Positions 27,668-36,414 of a stretch of DNA of 64,000 nucleotides are shown piece by piece. The stretch is from Larkinella soli (GTDB lineage Bacteria > Bacteroidota > Bacteroidia > Cytophagales > Spirosomataceae). The translations under genes were made by a program, and so were the position numbers. The notes beneath the pieces are model-generated. The model saw only the letters and a program-made list of their open reading frames with translations, did not search any database and had not been told where the DNA came from. The stretch covers positions 62,001 to 126,000 of the forward strand of contig NZ_QTJY01000002.1 in the NCBI RefSeq assembly GCF_003703975.1, in the 5' to 3' direction. Within the stretch, counting starts at the first letter, position 1; the number at the start of each line of letters is the position of its first letter.

Positions 27668-29071
27668 TCAGATAAATACCTGGAACTGGAGAACCACCTG
27701 CCCGCGACGCCCCGCCGGTTCGAGCGGCCCCGAAGCGACGCCCCGGTAATAAGGGCGGTTCTGATAGTCGATCGTAAGCTTGCCGTTATGGCCCCGGATG
27801 AGCCAGTTCAGCCCCACATTATAGACCCCCATGGTTTTGGTCAGCCGGTCGTAATCGCCGAGCTGGGCCTGGGCGTAAGGCATCAGTGTTCCGTTGTTGC
27901 CCAGCAAATTCTGCCGGAAAAGATACCCCAGCTGGGCATAAATGACGCGGCCCGTTCCGAACATCGGAAACGCGTTGCCCTGCGCGCCCCCCAGCCCGCC
28001 CGGCGCCTGGGTGATCCCGCTGGCCGGGTTCATGATCCCGTTGAACCGAAGGTAATTCTTTCCGTAATCGGTATGGAAATAGCCCAGATAGGCATTGACG
28101 GCCGAGCCGGTCGCCGGGTTGGCGGGCAGGTCAAGGAAGGCCGCCACCGACCATAAATTCAGGTTCTGGTACACGGTGTCGACTGCCGTCGCGCCGGTGT
28201 GCCACAGGGCATTTTTCTGCGTAATGAATCCGGCCTCCAGATTGAAGATTTTCTTTTTACCCAGATACGTCCCGGTCATGTAACCGGGGGTCTGGTGGGA
28301 TTCCCGGTCGAGAAACTGGTAGAGCAACAGCCCCTGCACCTGTTTGCTGTGGCCTTTCAGGGCAAAATTGGCATTCGGACCCAGGGCCGGTGGAGCCGCT
28401 CCGCTGGTCTGAATCGGGAACGGGTCGCTCAGGGCGAAGCGGTAGTCGACCGGTCCTATCTGTCCGCGGGCGTAGACGCTGAGTTTACGGGAAAATTCGT
28501 CGGTCTGGTCCACGGTGGCCTGCGCAAATACCGGCACGTCCATCGACAGGATCGAACTCACGCCCGGCTGACTGAACCGCGAAAGCCCGTTGACGATGGT
28601 CAGGCCGCCCCCGATCTTCAGATAATCCCGGTTTTTGAAAACCACATATTCCCCGACCGCATCGTGAAAGAACGCCTGAATCTTGCGATTGGAGGGCGTC
28701 CCGACGGTATTGAAGCCCGGAAAGCCGTTCAGGAAGTTGAAATTGTTCATCCCGAACTGGAAATACAGGAAAAGGTGGTCGCTGATCTGCCCGAACAGCT
28801 GAATGCGGGTCCGGCGGAGGCCAATGTCGAAGGTATGGTCCCGGGCCTCCCCGATTACGGTCGTGCCCGGGTTGCTGCGGTTCAGCCGAAGCCAGGTCTG
28901 GTTGAGAAACGTGACCTTGAAAAAATGGGAGCCGGACGCGTTCAGGTTGTACTTCAGCTCGTTCCTTTCCGGCGAGGGCCGGGGCGGTGGCCCGGAGCTG
29001 GAGTCGGTCGTCGGCTGGGCGAATGCCAGACCGCCCGAAAGCAGCAGGGTGCCAATCAGTGTGTACTTCAT
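27668..29071 (-). CDS. outer membrane porin, phosphate-selective porin (OprO/P)-like
   Basis: 467 residues from the ATG at 29071, chosen because a signal peptide (YTLIGTLLLSGGLAFAQ) starts there. The rest is a beta-barrel with alternating strands and tight turns; the last residues end in a hydrophobic strand (VVLQFQVFI). The early LRRTRIQLFGQISDHLFLYFQ and QAFFHDAVGEYVVF motifs resemble OprO/OprP-type porins of Bacteroidota. Barrel porins let small ions or substrates cross the outer membrane; the specificity is unclear. A -7 box TATCTTTG lies 35 bases upstream, inside the loop of the preceding terminator. Confidence 0.82.
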   Translation of the reverse strand: MKYTLIGTLLLSGGLAFAQPTTDSSSGPPPRPSPERNELKYNLNASGSHFFKVTFLNQTWLRLNRSNPGTTVIGEARDHTFDIGLRRTRIQLFGQISDHLFLYFQFGMNNFNFLNGFPGFNTVGTPSNRKIQAFFHDAVGEYVVFKNRDYLKIGGGLTIVNGLSRFSQPGVSSILSMDVPVFAQATVDQTDEFSRKLSVYARGQIGPVDYRFALSDPFPIQTSGAAPPALGPNANFALKGHSKQVQGLLLYQFLDRESHQTPGYMTGTYLGKKKIFNLEAGFITQKNALWHTGATAVDTVYQNLNLWSVAAFLDLPANPATGSAVNAYLGYFHTDYGKNYLRFNGIMNPASGITQAPGGLGGAQGNAFPMFGTGRVIYAQLGYLFRQNLLGNNGTLMPYAQAQLGDYDRLTKTMGVYNVGLNWLIRGHNGKLTIDYQNRPYYRGVASGPLEPAGRRGQVVLQFQVFI

Positions 29072-29090
29072 AACAGGTGGAATAGGATGA

Positions 29091-29129
29091 AAAAAACCGA
29101 AGGGCCAAAGATAGACCGTTCGGTTTTTT
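29091..29129 (-). terminator. terminator of the metalloprotease gene with the porin -7 box in its loop
   Basis: Eleven-base arms (AAAAAACCGAA at 29091-29101, TTCGGTTTTTT at 29119-29129) form a perfect stem, followed by a U in the minus direction. The 17-base loop contains CAAAGATA, that is TATCTTTG on the minus strand (29106-29113), an exact TAnnTTTG box for the porin gene. Confidence 0.65.
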
Positions 29130-29169
29130 GTGCGTAAAAAAGATTGGTGCCTGCTGCCGGGAGGGGAGC

Positions 29170-31632
29170 CTATCGTCCCCATTCGCAGTCCGGTTCGAGC
29201 CATTCCTGCCCCGGGTCGATGGGCTGGCCGTCGGGCGGTGACAGCACCCCGGAAGCCGGAACCTGCTCGGGATGCTGCTCATACTGCCGGACCAGAAAGG
29301 ACAGGAAACTATCCTGATTCTGAGCGGGTTCGATGGTACGTTTTATTTTCTGAACCGCCCGGTGGGCCTCCTCCCGCACCCCGGCGTCGTTGTCTTTGTT
29401 CAGGGCCAGCGAAATCAGATGGTCCAGCACCCGCAGGCGGGTCATCCGGGTGATCTCGCACCGGTAATTCTTTTCCAACGGCTTTCCGTATACTTTGGCG
29501 ATCACCCGGTCGAACACCTCGTCCAGCCCGATCTGCGTGGGATCGAACAGCTTCTGCCGCAGCAGCCGGGCGCAGCGTTCGGGGTTGAGCATCATCCGGA
29601 CCGTCATTCCAACGGCGGCTTCGGGCGGCCCCAGCGGGTCGAAGGTGATGCCGGTATGGCGTTTGAACACTTCCCTCGGGTTGGGATCATACCGGAACGC
29701 GCGGGGCGGAATCAGGCTCAGTACCGGCTCAGGCACCGCCAAGGCCGCCGGGTCGAGGGTCGCCAGCAGGGCGTCGAGGGCCTTGCGCTGCTGCCCGGCC
29801 GGAACCGTCGCCAGCACCCGCTGCCCGTCGCCCCGGAGGGCATTCGTATATTCCTGACCGCCCAGTACCTTGGCGGCCGCTTCGACCTGATACCGGTGGA
29901 ACATATACATCGGCACGAACACCTCCTCCATCGTCGCCATCGGCATCCCCGCCGGAATCTTCTTCTCGCTGAAATTCGACAGGGCCACCCGCCGGACTTC
30001 CATGACGCGGTTGAGTTCGTCCACGGCGTTGCTGCCGTTGTCCCAGAGGTGGGTAGCGGGGTGGGCGCTGCCCTCGGGCCGGGCGTCCTGATCGGTCAGG
30101 AAGGTCAGCCCTTTGGCGTGCATCTGCCGAACGATCTTTTCCAGTTCCTGTTTTTCGTAGGTGCCCTCCGGGAAATGCTGGTATCCCCAGATGATGGACC
30201 ACTTGTCGTAGTCGCCGATGGCTTTGGTGTAGGCGTCGGAGAGGTCGATGGATGCGCCTTTCAGCCTGGCGACCATGTGTGGATAATCCATCACCGAAGC
30301 CCGGTTCTGCGTGCTGGCGACGTAATTATGCGGCAGGCCCAGCGTATGACCGACCTCATGGGCGGCCAGCTGCCGAAGCCGGTCGAGCGACATCTGCATC
30401 ATTTCCCCGACGTGTGAAGTATCCGTATCGAACTTCCCGACCAGCCCCTGGGCAATCAGGTAATCCTGCCGGACCCGCAGCGATCCCAGCGTCACCTTGC
30501 CCTTGATGATTTCCCCGGTCCGGGGGTCGATCACACTGGCGCCGTACGACCAGCCGCGCGTCGAGCGGTGTACCCACTGGATCAGGTTGTAACGGATATC
30601 CATCGGGTCGGCGTCGGGCGGCAGCAGCTTCACCTGAAAGGCGTTTCGGTAACCGGCGGCTTCGAAGGCCTGGTTCCACCAGGCGGTGCCTTCCATCAGC
30701 GCCGACCGGATCGGTTCGGGCGTCCCGGGATCGAGGTAATACACAATGGGTTTGACGGGATCGCTGACGGCGGCTTTCGGGTCTTTTTTCTCCAGCCGGT
30801 GCCGGGAAATATACCGCTTCGCGATCGGTTGGCTGACCGGGGTGGCATAGTCGAAGTATTCGATGCCGCCGTAGCCGATGCGGGGATCGAACTCCCTCGG
30901 TTTGTAGCCGGGGTCGGGCAGCTGCACGAACGAGTGATGCTGGCGCATGGTCACCGTCGTGGCGGTCGGCACCACGGAGCGCAGGTAGGCGCCGGGGCTG
31001 TCGCCGGTGAGGGTGATGATGGCTTCGAACTCCGTATTCTGCGGAAAGGCTTTGGTCCGGGGCAGATAGGGTGCGCAGCGGGTGGGGTCGAGTTTGAAAT
31101 TACCCTGCCGGGTCTGGCTGATGGCCTGCACCGCGCCGACCGCATCCTGCATCAGAAAGGGCGTCAGATCGACCAGCACCCGGTCGGCTTCTTCGGCCAC
31201 CACCTCGAAGCCCCAGTGCACCGACTGGGCAAAGGACTCCTCGACGGCCCGCCGTTCGAGCGGATCGTTGCTGATGGCGCGGTAACTGTAGTTCGGTTCG
31301 ATCATTAAAACTTTGGGGCCGCTGCGCTGGAACCGGACGATGTGTTCCTGCCCCAGCCGGCCGCGGTCCAGCCCAATATCGTTGGAACCGACCCCCGACG
31401 CCAGGGAGGGGTAATACAGCAGTTCGGTGTCGAATCGCTCGATTTCCAGCCAGATGCGGCCTTTTTTGGCGTCCCAGTAAAACGTCAGAAAACCGGGCTG
31501 CTTTTCCATCCCGTTCGTGAAGGCGGTGATGGTGGGGGTCTGGGCGCGGACAGAGGGAAGGCTGAGAAGGACGAAAAGGCTGAGGAGAAGGCAGAAAGGC
31601 AGAAAAATGCCGGTAGAACTTTGTCTTCGCAT
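29170..31632 (-). CDS. secreted zinc-dependent metalloprotease (DUF5117/DUF4953 type)
   Basis: 820 residues with a signal peptide (residues 8-30). The extended zinc-binding motif HEVGHTLGLPHNY has ligands H425, H429 and H435 and catalytic E426, followed by a Met-turn-like ASVMDYPH. The flanking regions, including FTNGMEKQPGFLTFYWD near the N-terminus, fit the DUF5117/DUF4953 group of large Bacteroidota metalloproteases. No T9SS C-terminal domain is visible, so it may stay in the periplasm or the outer membrane. The target is unknown. Transcription is divergent from the Pnkp-type kinase gene, with overlapping promoter space. Confidence 0.88.
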   Translation of the reverse strand: MRRQSSTGIFLPFCLLLSLFVLLSLPSVRAQTPTITAFTNGMEKQPGFLTFYWDAKKGRIWLEIERFDTELLYYPSLASGVGSNDIGLDRGRLGQEHIVRFQRSGPKVLMIEPNYSYRAISNDPLERRAVEESFAQSVHWGFEVVAEEADRVLVDLTPFLMQDAVGAVQAISQTRQGNFKLDPTRCAPYLPRTKAFPQNTEFEAIITLTGDSPGAYLRSVVPTATTVTMRQHHSFVQLPDPGYKPREFDPRIGYGGIEYFDYATPVSQPIAKRYISRHRLEKKDPKAAVSDPVKPIVYYLDPGTPEPIRSALMEGTAWWNQAFEAAGYRNAFQVKLLPPDADPMDIRYNLIQWVHRSTRGWSYGASVIDPRTGEIIKGKVTLGSLRVRQDYLIAQGLVGKFDTDTSHVGEMMQMSLDRLRQLAAHEVGHTLGLPHNYVASTQNRASVMDYPHMVARLKGASIDLSDAYTKAIGDYDKWSIIWGYQHFPEGTYEKQELEKIVRQMHAKGLTFLTDQDARPEGSAHPATHLWDNGSNAVDELNRVMEVRRVALSNFSEKKIPAGMPMATMEEVFVPMYMFHRYQVEAAAKVLGGQEYTNALRGDGQRVLATVPAGQQRKALDALLATLDPAALAVPEPVLSLIPPRAFRYDPNPREVFKRHTGITFDPLGPPEAAVGMTVRMMLNPERCARLLRQKLFDPTQIGLDEVFDRVIAKVYGKPLEKNYRCEITRMTRLRVLDHLISLALNKDNDAGVREEAHRAVQKIKRTIEPAQNQDSFLSFLVRQYEQHPEQVPASGVLSPPDGQPIDPGQEWLEPDCEWGR

Positions 31633-31659
31633 AGAGGTTGTATGTTGGTGGCGTATCGC

Positions 31660-31691
31660 TAAATATACGAAAAGGTGTTACCGACTGCCAA
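31660..31691 (-). promoter_or_regulatory. metalloprotease promoter
   Basis: On the minus strand TTG (31691-31689), a 21-base spacer and TATATTTA (one mismatch to TAnnTTTG) lie 28 bases upstream of the metalloprotease start. The -33 box lies inside the coding start of the divergent kinase gene. Confidence 0.4.
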
Positions 31692-32232
31692 CAACCTTCA
31701 ACTTCAACTCCCCCAATTTTCGCTCGTTCTGCTCGTCGGGGTCAGCGGGGCGGGCAAAACGACCTTTGCCCGGCGGCATTTCCGCCCGACGGAGGTCGTC
31801 TCCTCGGATCATTGCCGGGCGCTGGTGGCCGACGACGAAAACGACCAGTCGGCCACTTCCGACGCGTTCGAGCTGCTTCACTTCCTGACCGCCAAACGGC
31901 TGAAGCGGGGCCGGCTGACGGTCATCGATGCGACCAACGTGCAGCCACCGGCCCGCGAATCGCTCCTGGCGCTGGCCGGGGAATACCGCTGCCCTGTGGT
32001 CGGCATCGTGTTCGACATGCCGGAAGCGGTTCTCGTCGAACGCCGGAAAAACCGTACCGACCGGGCCTTCGGCGACCATGTGCTGCACCGCCAGCGCCGG
32101 GATCTCTGGCTCGATGTGCGGTATATGGAATACGAAGGGTTCAAACAAGTGTACCGGCTCCGGTCGCCGGAGGAGGTGGACCGGGTGACTATCGTAATTC
32201 AAACGTCACCTTCACCTGGGCGGGAATCCTGA
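31675..32232 (+). CDS. stand-alone polynucleotide 5'-kinase, Pnkp N-terminal domain homologue
   Basis: 185 residues from a GTG start; no ATG is available before the core. The domain aligns in order with the kinase module of bacterial Pnkp (the RNA-repair enzyme): Walker A GVSGAGKTT (residues 22-30), TEVVSSDHCRALVADDENDQSAT (39-61), IDATNVQPPAR with Asp85 (84-94), DMPEAVL then RRKNRTDRAFGDHV (125-139), and RQRRDLW. Pnkp normally carries phosphatase and ligase modules and pairs with Hen1; here neither is present and no hen1 gene is nearby. It would phosphorylate 5'-OH ends. Its last 44 bases overlap the end of the SIMPL gene. Confidence 0.85.
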   Translation: MLPTANNLQLQLPQFSLVLLVGVSGAGKTTFARRHFRPTEVVSSDHCRALVADDENDQSATSDAFELLHFLTAKRLKRGRLTVIDATNVQPPARESLLALAGEYRCPVVGIVFDMPEAVLVERRKNRTDRAFGDHVLHRQRRDLWLDVRYMEYEGFKQVYRLRSPEEVDRVTIVIQTSPSPGRES

Positions 32233-32926
32233 TCAGCTGGGGAATATCAAACAGGTTGCCGTCGGCGGCCATGCCATACCCCACCCGCATCTCGGCGTTG
32301 GCGGCCATCTCGTTGGCATAGAAGACCTTCCTCAGCACCGGATCGGTTTCTTCCGTATCCCGGACGCTCAGGACGCTGCCGAGGGTCCGGCCGGCGGCTT
32401 TCGCCATCACGACGGCTTTCCGGCGGGCTACCTCGACGGCTTTATCGAGCGCGTCGTTCTTGCTTTCCTCGGCCTTCGACGAACTGAAAGCCGCACTGAA
32501 GCGGTTGAAACCGCTGCCGATCAGGGCCAGCTGCAGATCAGGGTAGCGTTTCAGGTCATTCAGTTTGAAAAACACCTGTTGATTGGTAACGATCTCGTCG
32601 CGACGCTTGCCTTCGGGCCCGAAGATATTCTCGGATTTCTGGACCGTCAGCAGGGAATACCGGATGTCCTTCTCCACGATCCGGAACTCACGCAGGAGCT
32701 GTACCAGCCGTTTTTCGGCATTCCGGTGGCTTTCATAGGCCCGGCGGGCGTCGTTGGGATCGCTGAACTGGAGCGTGACGGTCACCTTGACCTCGTCGGC
32801 CGGGAGTTCCAGCGTCGCATCGCCGATGACCACTACCCGGTTGACGGGCAGATCGGGGGTCTGCTGCTGGGCCCGAAGGGAAGAAAAGCCGAAAAAAGAG
32901 ACGAAAAGCAGAAGCAGGATGCGCAT
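32189..32926 (-). CDS. SIMPL domain (DUF541) protein
   Basis: 245 residues with a signal peptide ending near residue 20 (FSSLRAQ). The body is one SIMPL domain, with VIGDATLELPADEVKVTVT near residue 34 and EARRKAVVMAKAAG-like helix near residue 187. SIMPL proteins are periplasmic or outer-membrane proteins of unknown role, linked in some bacteria to stress tolerance. It converges with the kinase gene, and the two reading frames share 44 bases, so an intrinsic terminator in the overlap is unlikely. Confidence 0.9.
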   Translation of the reverse strand: MRILLLLFVSFFGFSSLRAQQQTPDLPVNRVVVIGDATLELPADEVKVTVTLQFSDPNDARRAYESHRNAEKRLVQLLREFRIVEKDIRYSLLTVQKSENIFGPEGKRRDEIVTNQQVFFKLNDLKRYPDLQLALIGSGFNRFSAAFSSSKAEESKNDALDKAVEVARRKAVVMAKAAGRTLGSVLSVRDTEETDPVLRKVFYANEMAANAEMRVGYGMAADGNLFDIPQLIRIPAQVKVTFELR

Positions 32927-33043
32927 GGTGATTTTGGTTGGTTGTATTCGAAAAATGATCCTCCAAACAGGAGGTGAATGATGGTTTGCATCGTCAAAAG
33001 TCCGTACCTTGTCCGTCCGTTCCGACTCCTGCCGTTGATACCG

Positions 33044-33649
33044 ATGCGACCCTTGTATGCTTTCCTGTCTGCCGTCCTCCTGATGGCCTTCCAGGGCTGT
33101 GAAAAACCGGCCGAAAACACCAGCACGCCCCAGCCGGAGGTAAAGGCCCGCGTGGCCGCGCCGGTCGTTTACCTAATCAGGGCCGGAGACCATTACTGCC
33201 AGCAGTCCGCGCTCGTGTTCACCCCCAAAACCACCCTTTCGTTCAGCGCGAAATTCGACAATTCGGCGATTTACAAATCCACGACTACCGCCAACCAGGA
33301 GGACATCAACAAGCTGTACGGCTTTTCCGACTGCGATACTCATCATAACGTTTCCAGCGCCCGTTTCGGATGGAACTGGAAAAATAATGCCCTCCGCATC
33401 TACGCCTACTGTTACGTCAACGGCCAGCGCATCACGAAGGAACTGGGCGTCGCCCTGGTCAATACCGGGTTCGACTACAAGCTGAGCATCGTCGGCAACA
33501 ACTACGTGTTCTCCTTCAAGGGCCGTGATACCGTCATTCCGCGCGGCTGCACGAAGGTGGAGAGCACCCAGCGGTATCTGCTCTACCCCTATTTCGGCGG
33601 GGACGAAGTGGCGCCCCACGACATCCGGATTTCCATCACCGAGAAGTAA
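33044..33649 (+). CDS. hypothetical lipoprotein of a Cytophagales-type family
   Basis: 201 residues from the ATG at 33044; the in-frame extension upstream lacks a signal peptide. The signal ends in AFQGC, giving a lipidated Cys19. The mature domain has conserved-looking pairs, NKLYGFSDCDTHHN near residue 90 and YPYFGGDEVAPHDIRISI at the end, that I recall from other Cytophagales lipoproteins with no assigned function. The fold is probably a lectin-like or other beta-sandwich; this is a guess. It converges with the M23 gene with no intervening base. Confidence 0.72.
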   Translation: MRPLYAFLSAVLLMAFQGCEKPAENTSTPQPEVKARVAAPVVYLIRAGDHYCQQSALVFTPKTTLSFSAKFDNSAIYKSTTTANQEDINKLYGFSDCDTHHNVSSARFGWNWKNNALRIYAYCYVNGQRITKELGVALVNTGFDYKLSIVGNNYVFSFKGRDTVIPRGCTKVESTQRYLLYPYFGGDEVAPHDIRISITEK

Positions 33650-34303
33650 TCAGGGCAGGCCCGGTATGCCCAGCCACCGGTTCGGATTGGGGCAGATCGC
33701 CAGAAATCGTTCGCGGTCGGGCAGGCTGCAGACACCGGGGAAGTCCCCCCATAGACCCATCAGATCGGTCATCAGTTGGAAATGCAGGTGCGGAGGCCAG
33801 TCACCGTTTTCCGGGTACGGCCCGATTTCGCCGAGCCGCCGGCCCGCTGCCAGCCCCTGCCCTTCCTCCAGGCCCTGAAGGGAACCCCGGCTCAGGTGGC
33901 CGTACAGCGAATACACCGTTCCCGATTCGAAAGTATGCCGGAGGATGATCGTCGGGCCGTAGTCGCCGAAGTGGTCGTTATCCCGAAAGCTATGAACCAC
34001 CCCATCGTAAGGAACCGATACGGGCGTTCCGGCCGCGGCCCAGAGGTCGATGCCGAGATGCACGGTCCGCGGCTCTTCGGCTCCGTTGAAATGGGCGCTC
34101 CGGCGGTAGATGACGCGGTTTTCGTCATACCCGCCTACCCCGACGGCCGCCCCCGCCCGGCGGAGCTTTCCAAACACGTAATCGGTAAAAACCGCCGTAT
34201 CCGTCAGATCGACATCGGCCAGATCAGGATTGCGGTTCGTAAAATCCAGCACCAGAAAAGGGTCCTTCCGAAAGTCGAAAGGCAAAACGGGGCAGACGGG
34301 CAT
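33650..34303 (-). CDS. M23 family metallopeptidase domain protein
   Basis: 217 residues. The LytM/M23 zinc site is complete: H82 and D86 in HLGIDLW, H136 in LYGHLS, and H172-x-H174 in PPHLHFQ. M23 enzymes cut peptidoglycan peptide bridges. No signal peptide or membrane helix is visible at this start, which is odd for a wall-cleaving enzyme; it may act in the cytoplasm, leave by another route, or serve another substrate. In other bacteria such cytoplasmic M23 domains are fused to aminotransferases. Convergent with the lipoprotein gene. Confidence 0.85.
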   Translation of the reverse strand: MPVCPVLPFDFRKDPFLVLDFTNRNPDLADVDLTDTAVFTDYVFGKLRRAGAAVGVGGYDENRVIYRRSAHFNGAEEPRTVHLGIDLWAAAGTPVSVPYDGVVHSFRDNDHFGDYGPTIILRHTFESGTVYSLYGHLSRGSLQGLEEGQGLAAGRRLGEIGPYPENGDWPPHLHFQLMTDLMGLWGDFPGVCSLPDRERFLAICPNPNRWLGIPGLP

Positions 34304-34403
34304 GCAGGTGATTTCGTTAACGGGTCAATCGGCTGAGTTCGGGCGACTTTCCGACCAAACCAAATTCAATTTATTTTGTAATTATGCATATCGGCCGTGT
34401 TCG

Positions 34404-34435
34404 TTTGGGAGATTCCGGCCGGGCTTGTATTTTTA
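34404..34435 (+). promoter_or_regulatory. peptide transporter promoter
   Basis: TTTG at 34404-34407, a 20-base spacer, and TATTTTTA at 34428-34435 (one mismatch to TAnnTTTG). The start codon of the transporter gene follows about 60 bases downstream. Confidence 0.6.
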
Positions 34436-34495
34436 ATCCCTTTTTGACCGTTAGTTACAAAACTTTCCGATCTTAACTATCAACAGACTTACTGA

Positions 34496-36010
34496 ATGCA
34501 ATCTACGATTCCATCTCCATCCGTCTCGGCCAAACACCCCCGCGGGCTGTATGTTCTCTTTTTCACCGAAATGTGGGAACGGTTCAGTTATTACGGGATG
34601 CGGGCCATCCTGATACTGTTTCTGCTGGATAAGGTCCGGGGCGGAATGGGCCTTTCGGAAGCGGAGAGCGGAGCCATCTACGGTTTGTACGTTTCCTCGG
34701 TCTACCTGCTATCCCTGCCGGGCGGCTGGCTGGCCGACAATGTTCTCGGCCAGCGGAAAGCCATCTGGTACGGAGGGATCGTCATCATGCTGGGTCATAT
34801 CATCCTCGCCATCCCGTCCGGGCCGGGCGTTTTCTACACCGGTCTGGCCTTCGTCGCGGTCGGAACGGGGCTGCTGAAACCCAATATCAGCTCCATCGTC
34901 AGCGAATTGTATCCGGAGGGAGGGGCCCGCCGGGATGCCGCCTTTTCCATTTTTTACATGGGCATCAATACCGGCTCCTTCCTGGGCCAGCTGGTGGTCA
35001 GCTACCTCGGTGAAAAGGTGAACTGGCATGCCGGTTTCGGAGCGGCCGCCGTGGCCATGTTCCTCGGGCTGGTGGCTTACCGGGCACTGGGACCTAAGTA
35101 CTTGCAGGACAAGGGGATGTATCCGAAAGCGCAGGAAAAACAGCCGTCCGGAGAAGCCGCCAAGAGCAACAGTACGCTCACGATCGTCCTGACGCTGGCC
35201 ACCGTCGCCTTCATTGCTTTTCTGAGCTTTACGGGCCGGATCGACCTCTCGACGGCCACCGGCATCGCCCAGGCGATGGGCATCATCATTCCGGCCATTA
35301 CGGTCATTTACTTCATCAACATCCTGGTGGCGGGCGGGCTGAATACCGTCGAGAAAAAGCGGGTGGTGGTGCTGATGGTCTTTTTCCTGGGGGCGGCCCT
35401 GTTCTGGTCCGGCTTCGAGCAGGCCGGCTCCTCGCTCAACATTTTCGCCGACCGCTACACCGACCGCGACTACTGGGGCTGGACGATGCCCGCCGGCTGG
35501 TTCCAGAACTACAACCCGGCCTACATCCTGATTTTTGCGGCTCCCCTGGCTTCGCTCTGGATTTATCTGGCCAAACGGAACCTGAACCCCGCCACTCCGG
35601 TCAAATTCGGGATCGGCATCCTGCTCATGGGTCTGGGCTTTCTGGTGATGGTATTCGGCGCCAACGCGGTCATTCAAAGCCTGCCGCAGACGACCCGGGT
35701 GTCGGGCAGCTTCCTGATTTTCACCTACCTGTTCCACACCCTGGGCGAACTGTGTCTGAGTCCGGTCGGCCTGAGCGTTTTCACCAAGCTGGCTCCCCGG
35801 CAATACCTGAGCCAGCTGATGGGCATCTGGTTCGTGGCGACTTCGTTCGGGAACCTGATCGCGGGGCTGTTTGCCGGTAATTTCGACGAAAACAACGTCG
35901 AACAGATGCCCGACCTGTTCATGAGCGTCGTGTGGTTCTCTCTGGTCACCGGTTCCCTGTTCATCATTTTCTCGAAACCGATCAAAAAATGGATGGGCGG
36001 CATCGAATAG
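34496..36010 (+). CDS. POT family proton-coupled oligopeptide transporter
   Basis: 504 residues and 12-14 membrane helices. The family signature FTEMWERFSYYGMRAIL, including the ExxER-like ERFSYYG proton/substrate motif, opens helix 1 (residues 22-38); a second POT motif, NTGSFLGQLVVSY, lies near residue 159. POT/PTR2 carriers import di- and tripeptides with protons. The gene is monocistronic and converges with the SUI1 gene two bases away. Specificity for peptides over other ligands is inferred from the family. Confidence 0.93.
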   Translation: MQSTIPSPSVSAKHPRGLYVLFFTEMWERFSYYGMRAILILFLLDKVRGGMGLSEAESGAIYGLYVSSVYLLSLPGGWLADNVLGQRKAIWYGGIVIMLGHIILAIPSGPGVFYTGLAFVAVGTGLLKPNISSIVSELYPEGGARRDAAFSIFYMGINTGSFLGQLVVSYLGEKVNWHAGFGAAAVAMFLGLVAYRALGPKYLQDKGMYPKAQEKQPSGEAAKSNSTLTIVLTLATVAFIAFLSFTGRIDLSTATGIAQAMGIIIPAITVIYFINILVAGGLNTVEKKRVVVLMVFFLGAALFWSGFEQAGSSLNIFADRYTDRDYWGWTMPAGWFQNYNPAYILIFAAPLASLWIYLAKRNLNPATPVKFGIGILLMGLGFLVMVFGANAVIQSLPQTTRVSGSFLIFTYLFHTLGELCLSPVGLSVFTKLAPRQYLSQLMGIWFVATSFGNLIAGLFAGNFDENNVEQMPDLFMSVVWFSLVTGSLFIIFSKPIKKWMGGIE

Positions 36011-36012
36011 CC

Positions 36013-36363
36013 TCACCCGCCGGCTTTTTTCGCTTTAAACCCCTTACCGGCCAGCCAGGCGAGGGCTTTGTCGCGGTGGTCGCCCTGGATCAGGATTTCC
36101 CCGTCCTTGACGGCCCCACCGGCCCCGCAGGCGGCTTTCAGTTGTTTGCCGAGTTCGTTTAGGTCGGTTTCGGTACCGACGAAATCCCGGATAGCGGTGA
36201 CCACCTTGCCTCCCCCCCTGCGGTCGAGCCATACTTTGAGGTTCTGCTGCTGGGGGGGCAGCGTTTCGGCTTCGTCGCCGTTGTCCGGCTGAAAGCTGAA
36301 ATCCGGGTCGGTGGAGTAGACGATGCCCGAGCGCGACCCGCCGGAATTCTTTTTCTTGCTCAT
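36013..36363 (-). CDS. SUI1/eIF1 family translation factor (YciH-like)
   Basis: 116 residues. The SUI1 fold starts near residue 40 with [20 protein letters not shown], followed by [24 protein letters not shown], the conserved core of YciH/eIF1. Bacterial YciH can affect start-site selection and initiation on leaderless messages. The N-terminal 35 residues are charged and disordered. Its closeness to the convergent peptide transporter gene leaves no room for a terminator. Confidence 0.93.
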   Translation of the reverse strand: MSKKKNSGGSRSGIVYSTDPDFSFQPDNGDEAETLPPQQQNLKVWLDRRGGGKVVTAIRDFVGTETDLNELGKQLKAACGAGGAVKDGEILIQGDHRDKALAWLAGKGFKAKKAGG

Positions 36364-36391
36364 AGTCTGATCTGTCTATTTCCCTTCACCG

Positions 36392-36412
36392 GACCGGCCG
36401 CAGCGGCCGGTC
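36392..36412 (-). terminator. hairpin after the lipid kinase gene
   Basis: A perfect 10-base palindrome arm pair (GACCGGCCGC / GCGGCCGGTC) with a single-base loop lies just after the lipid kinase stop. It has no clear U-run, so it may be a stabiliser rather than a terminator. Confidence 0.5.
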
Positions 36413-36414
36413 GA

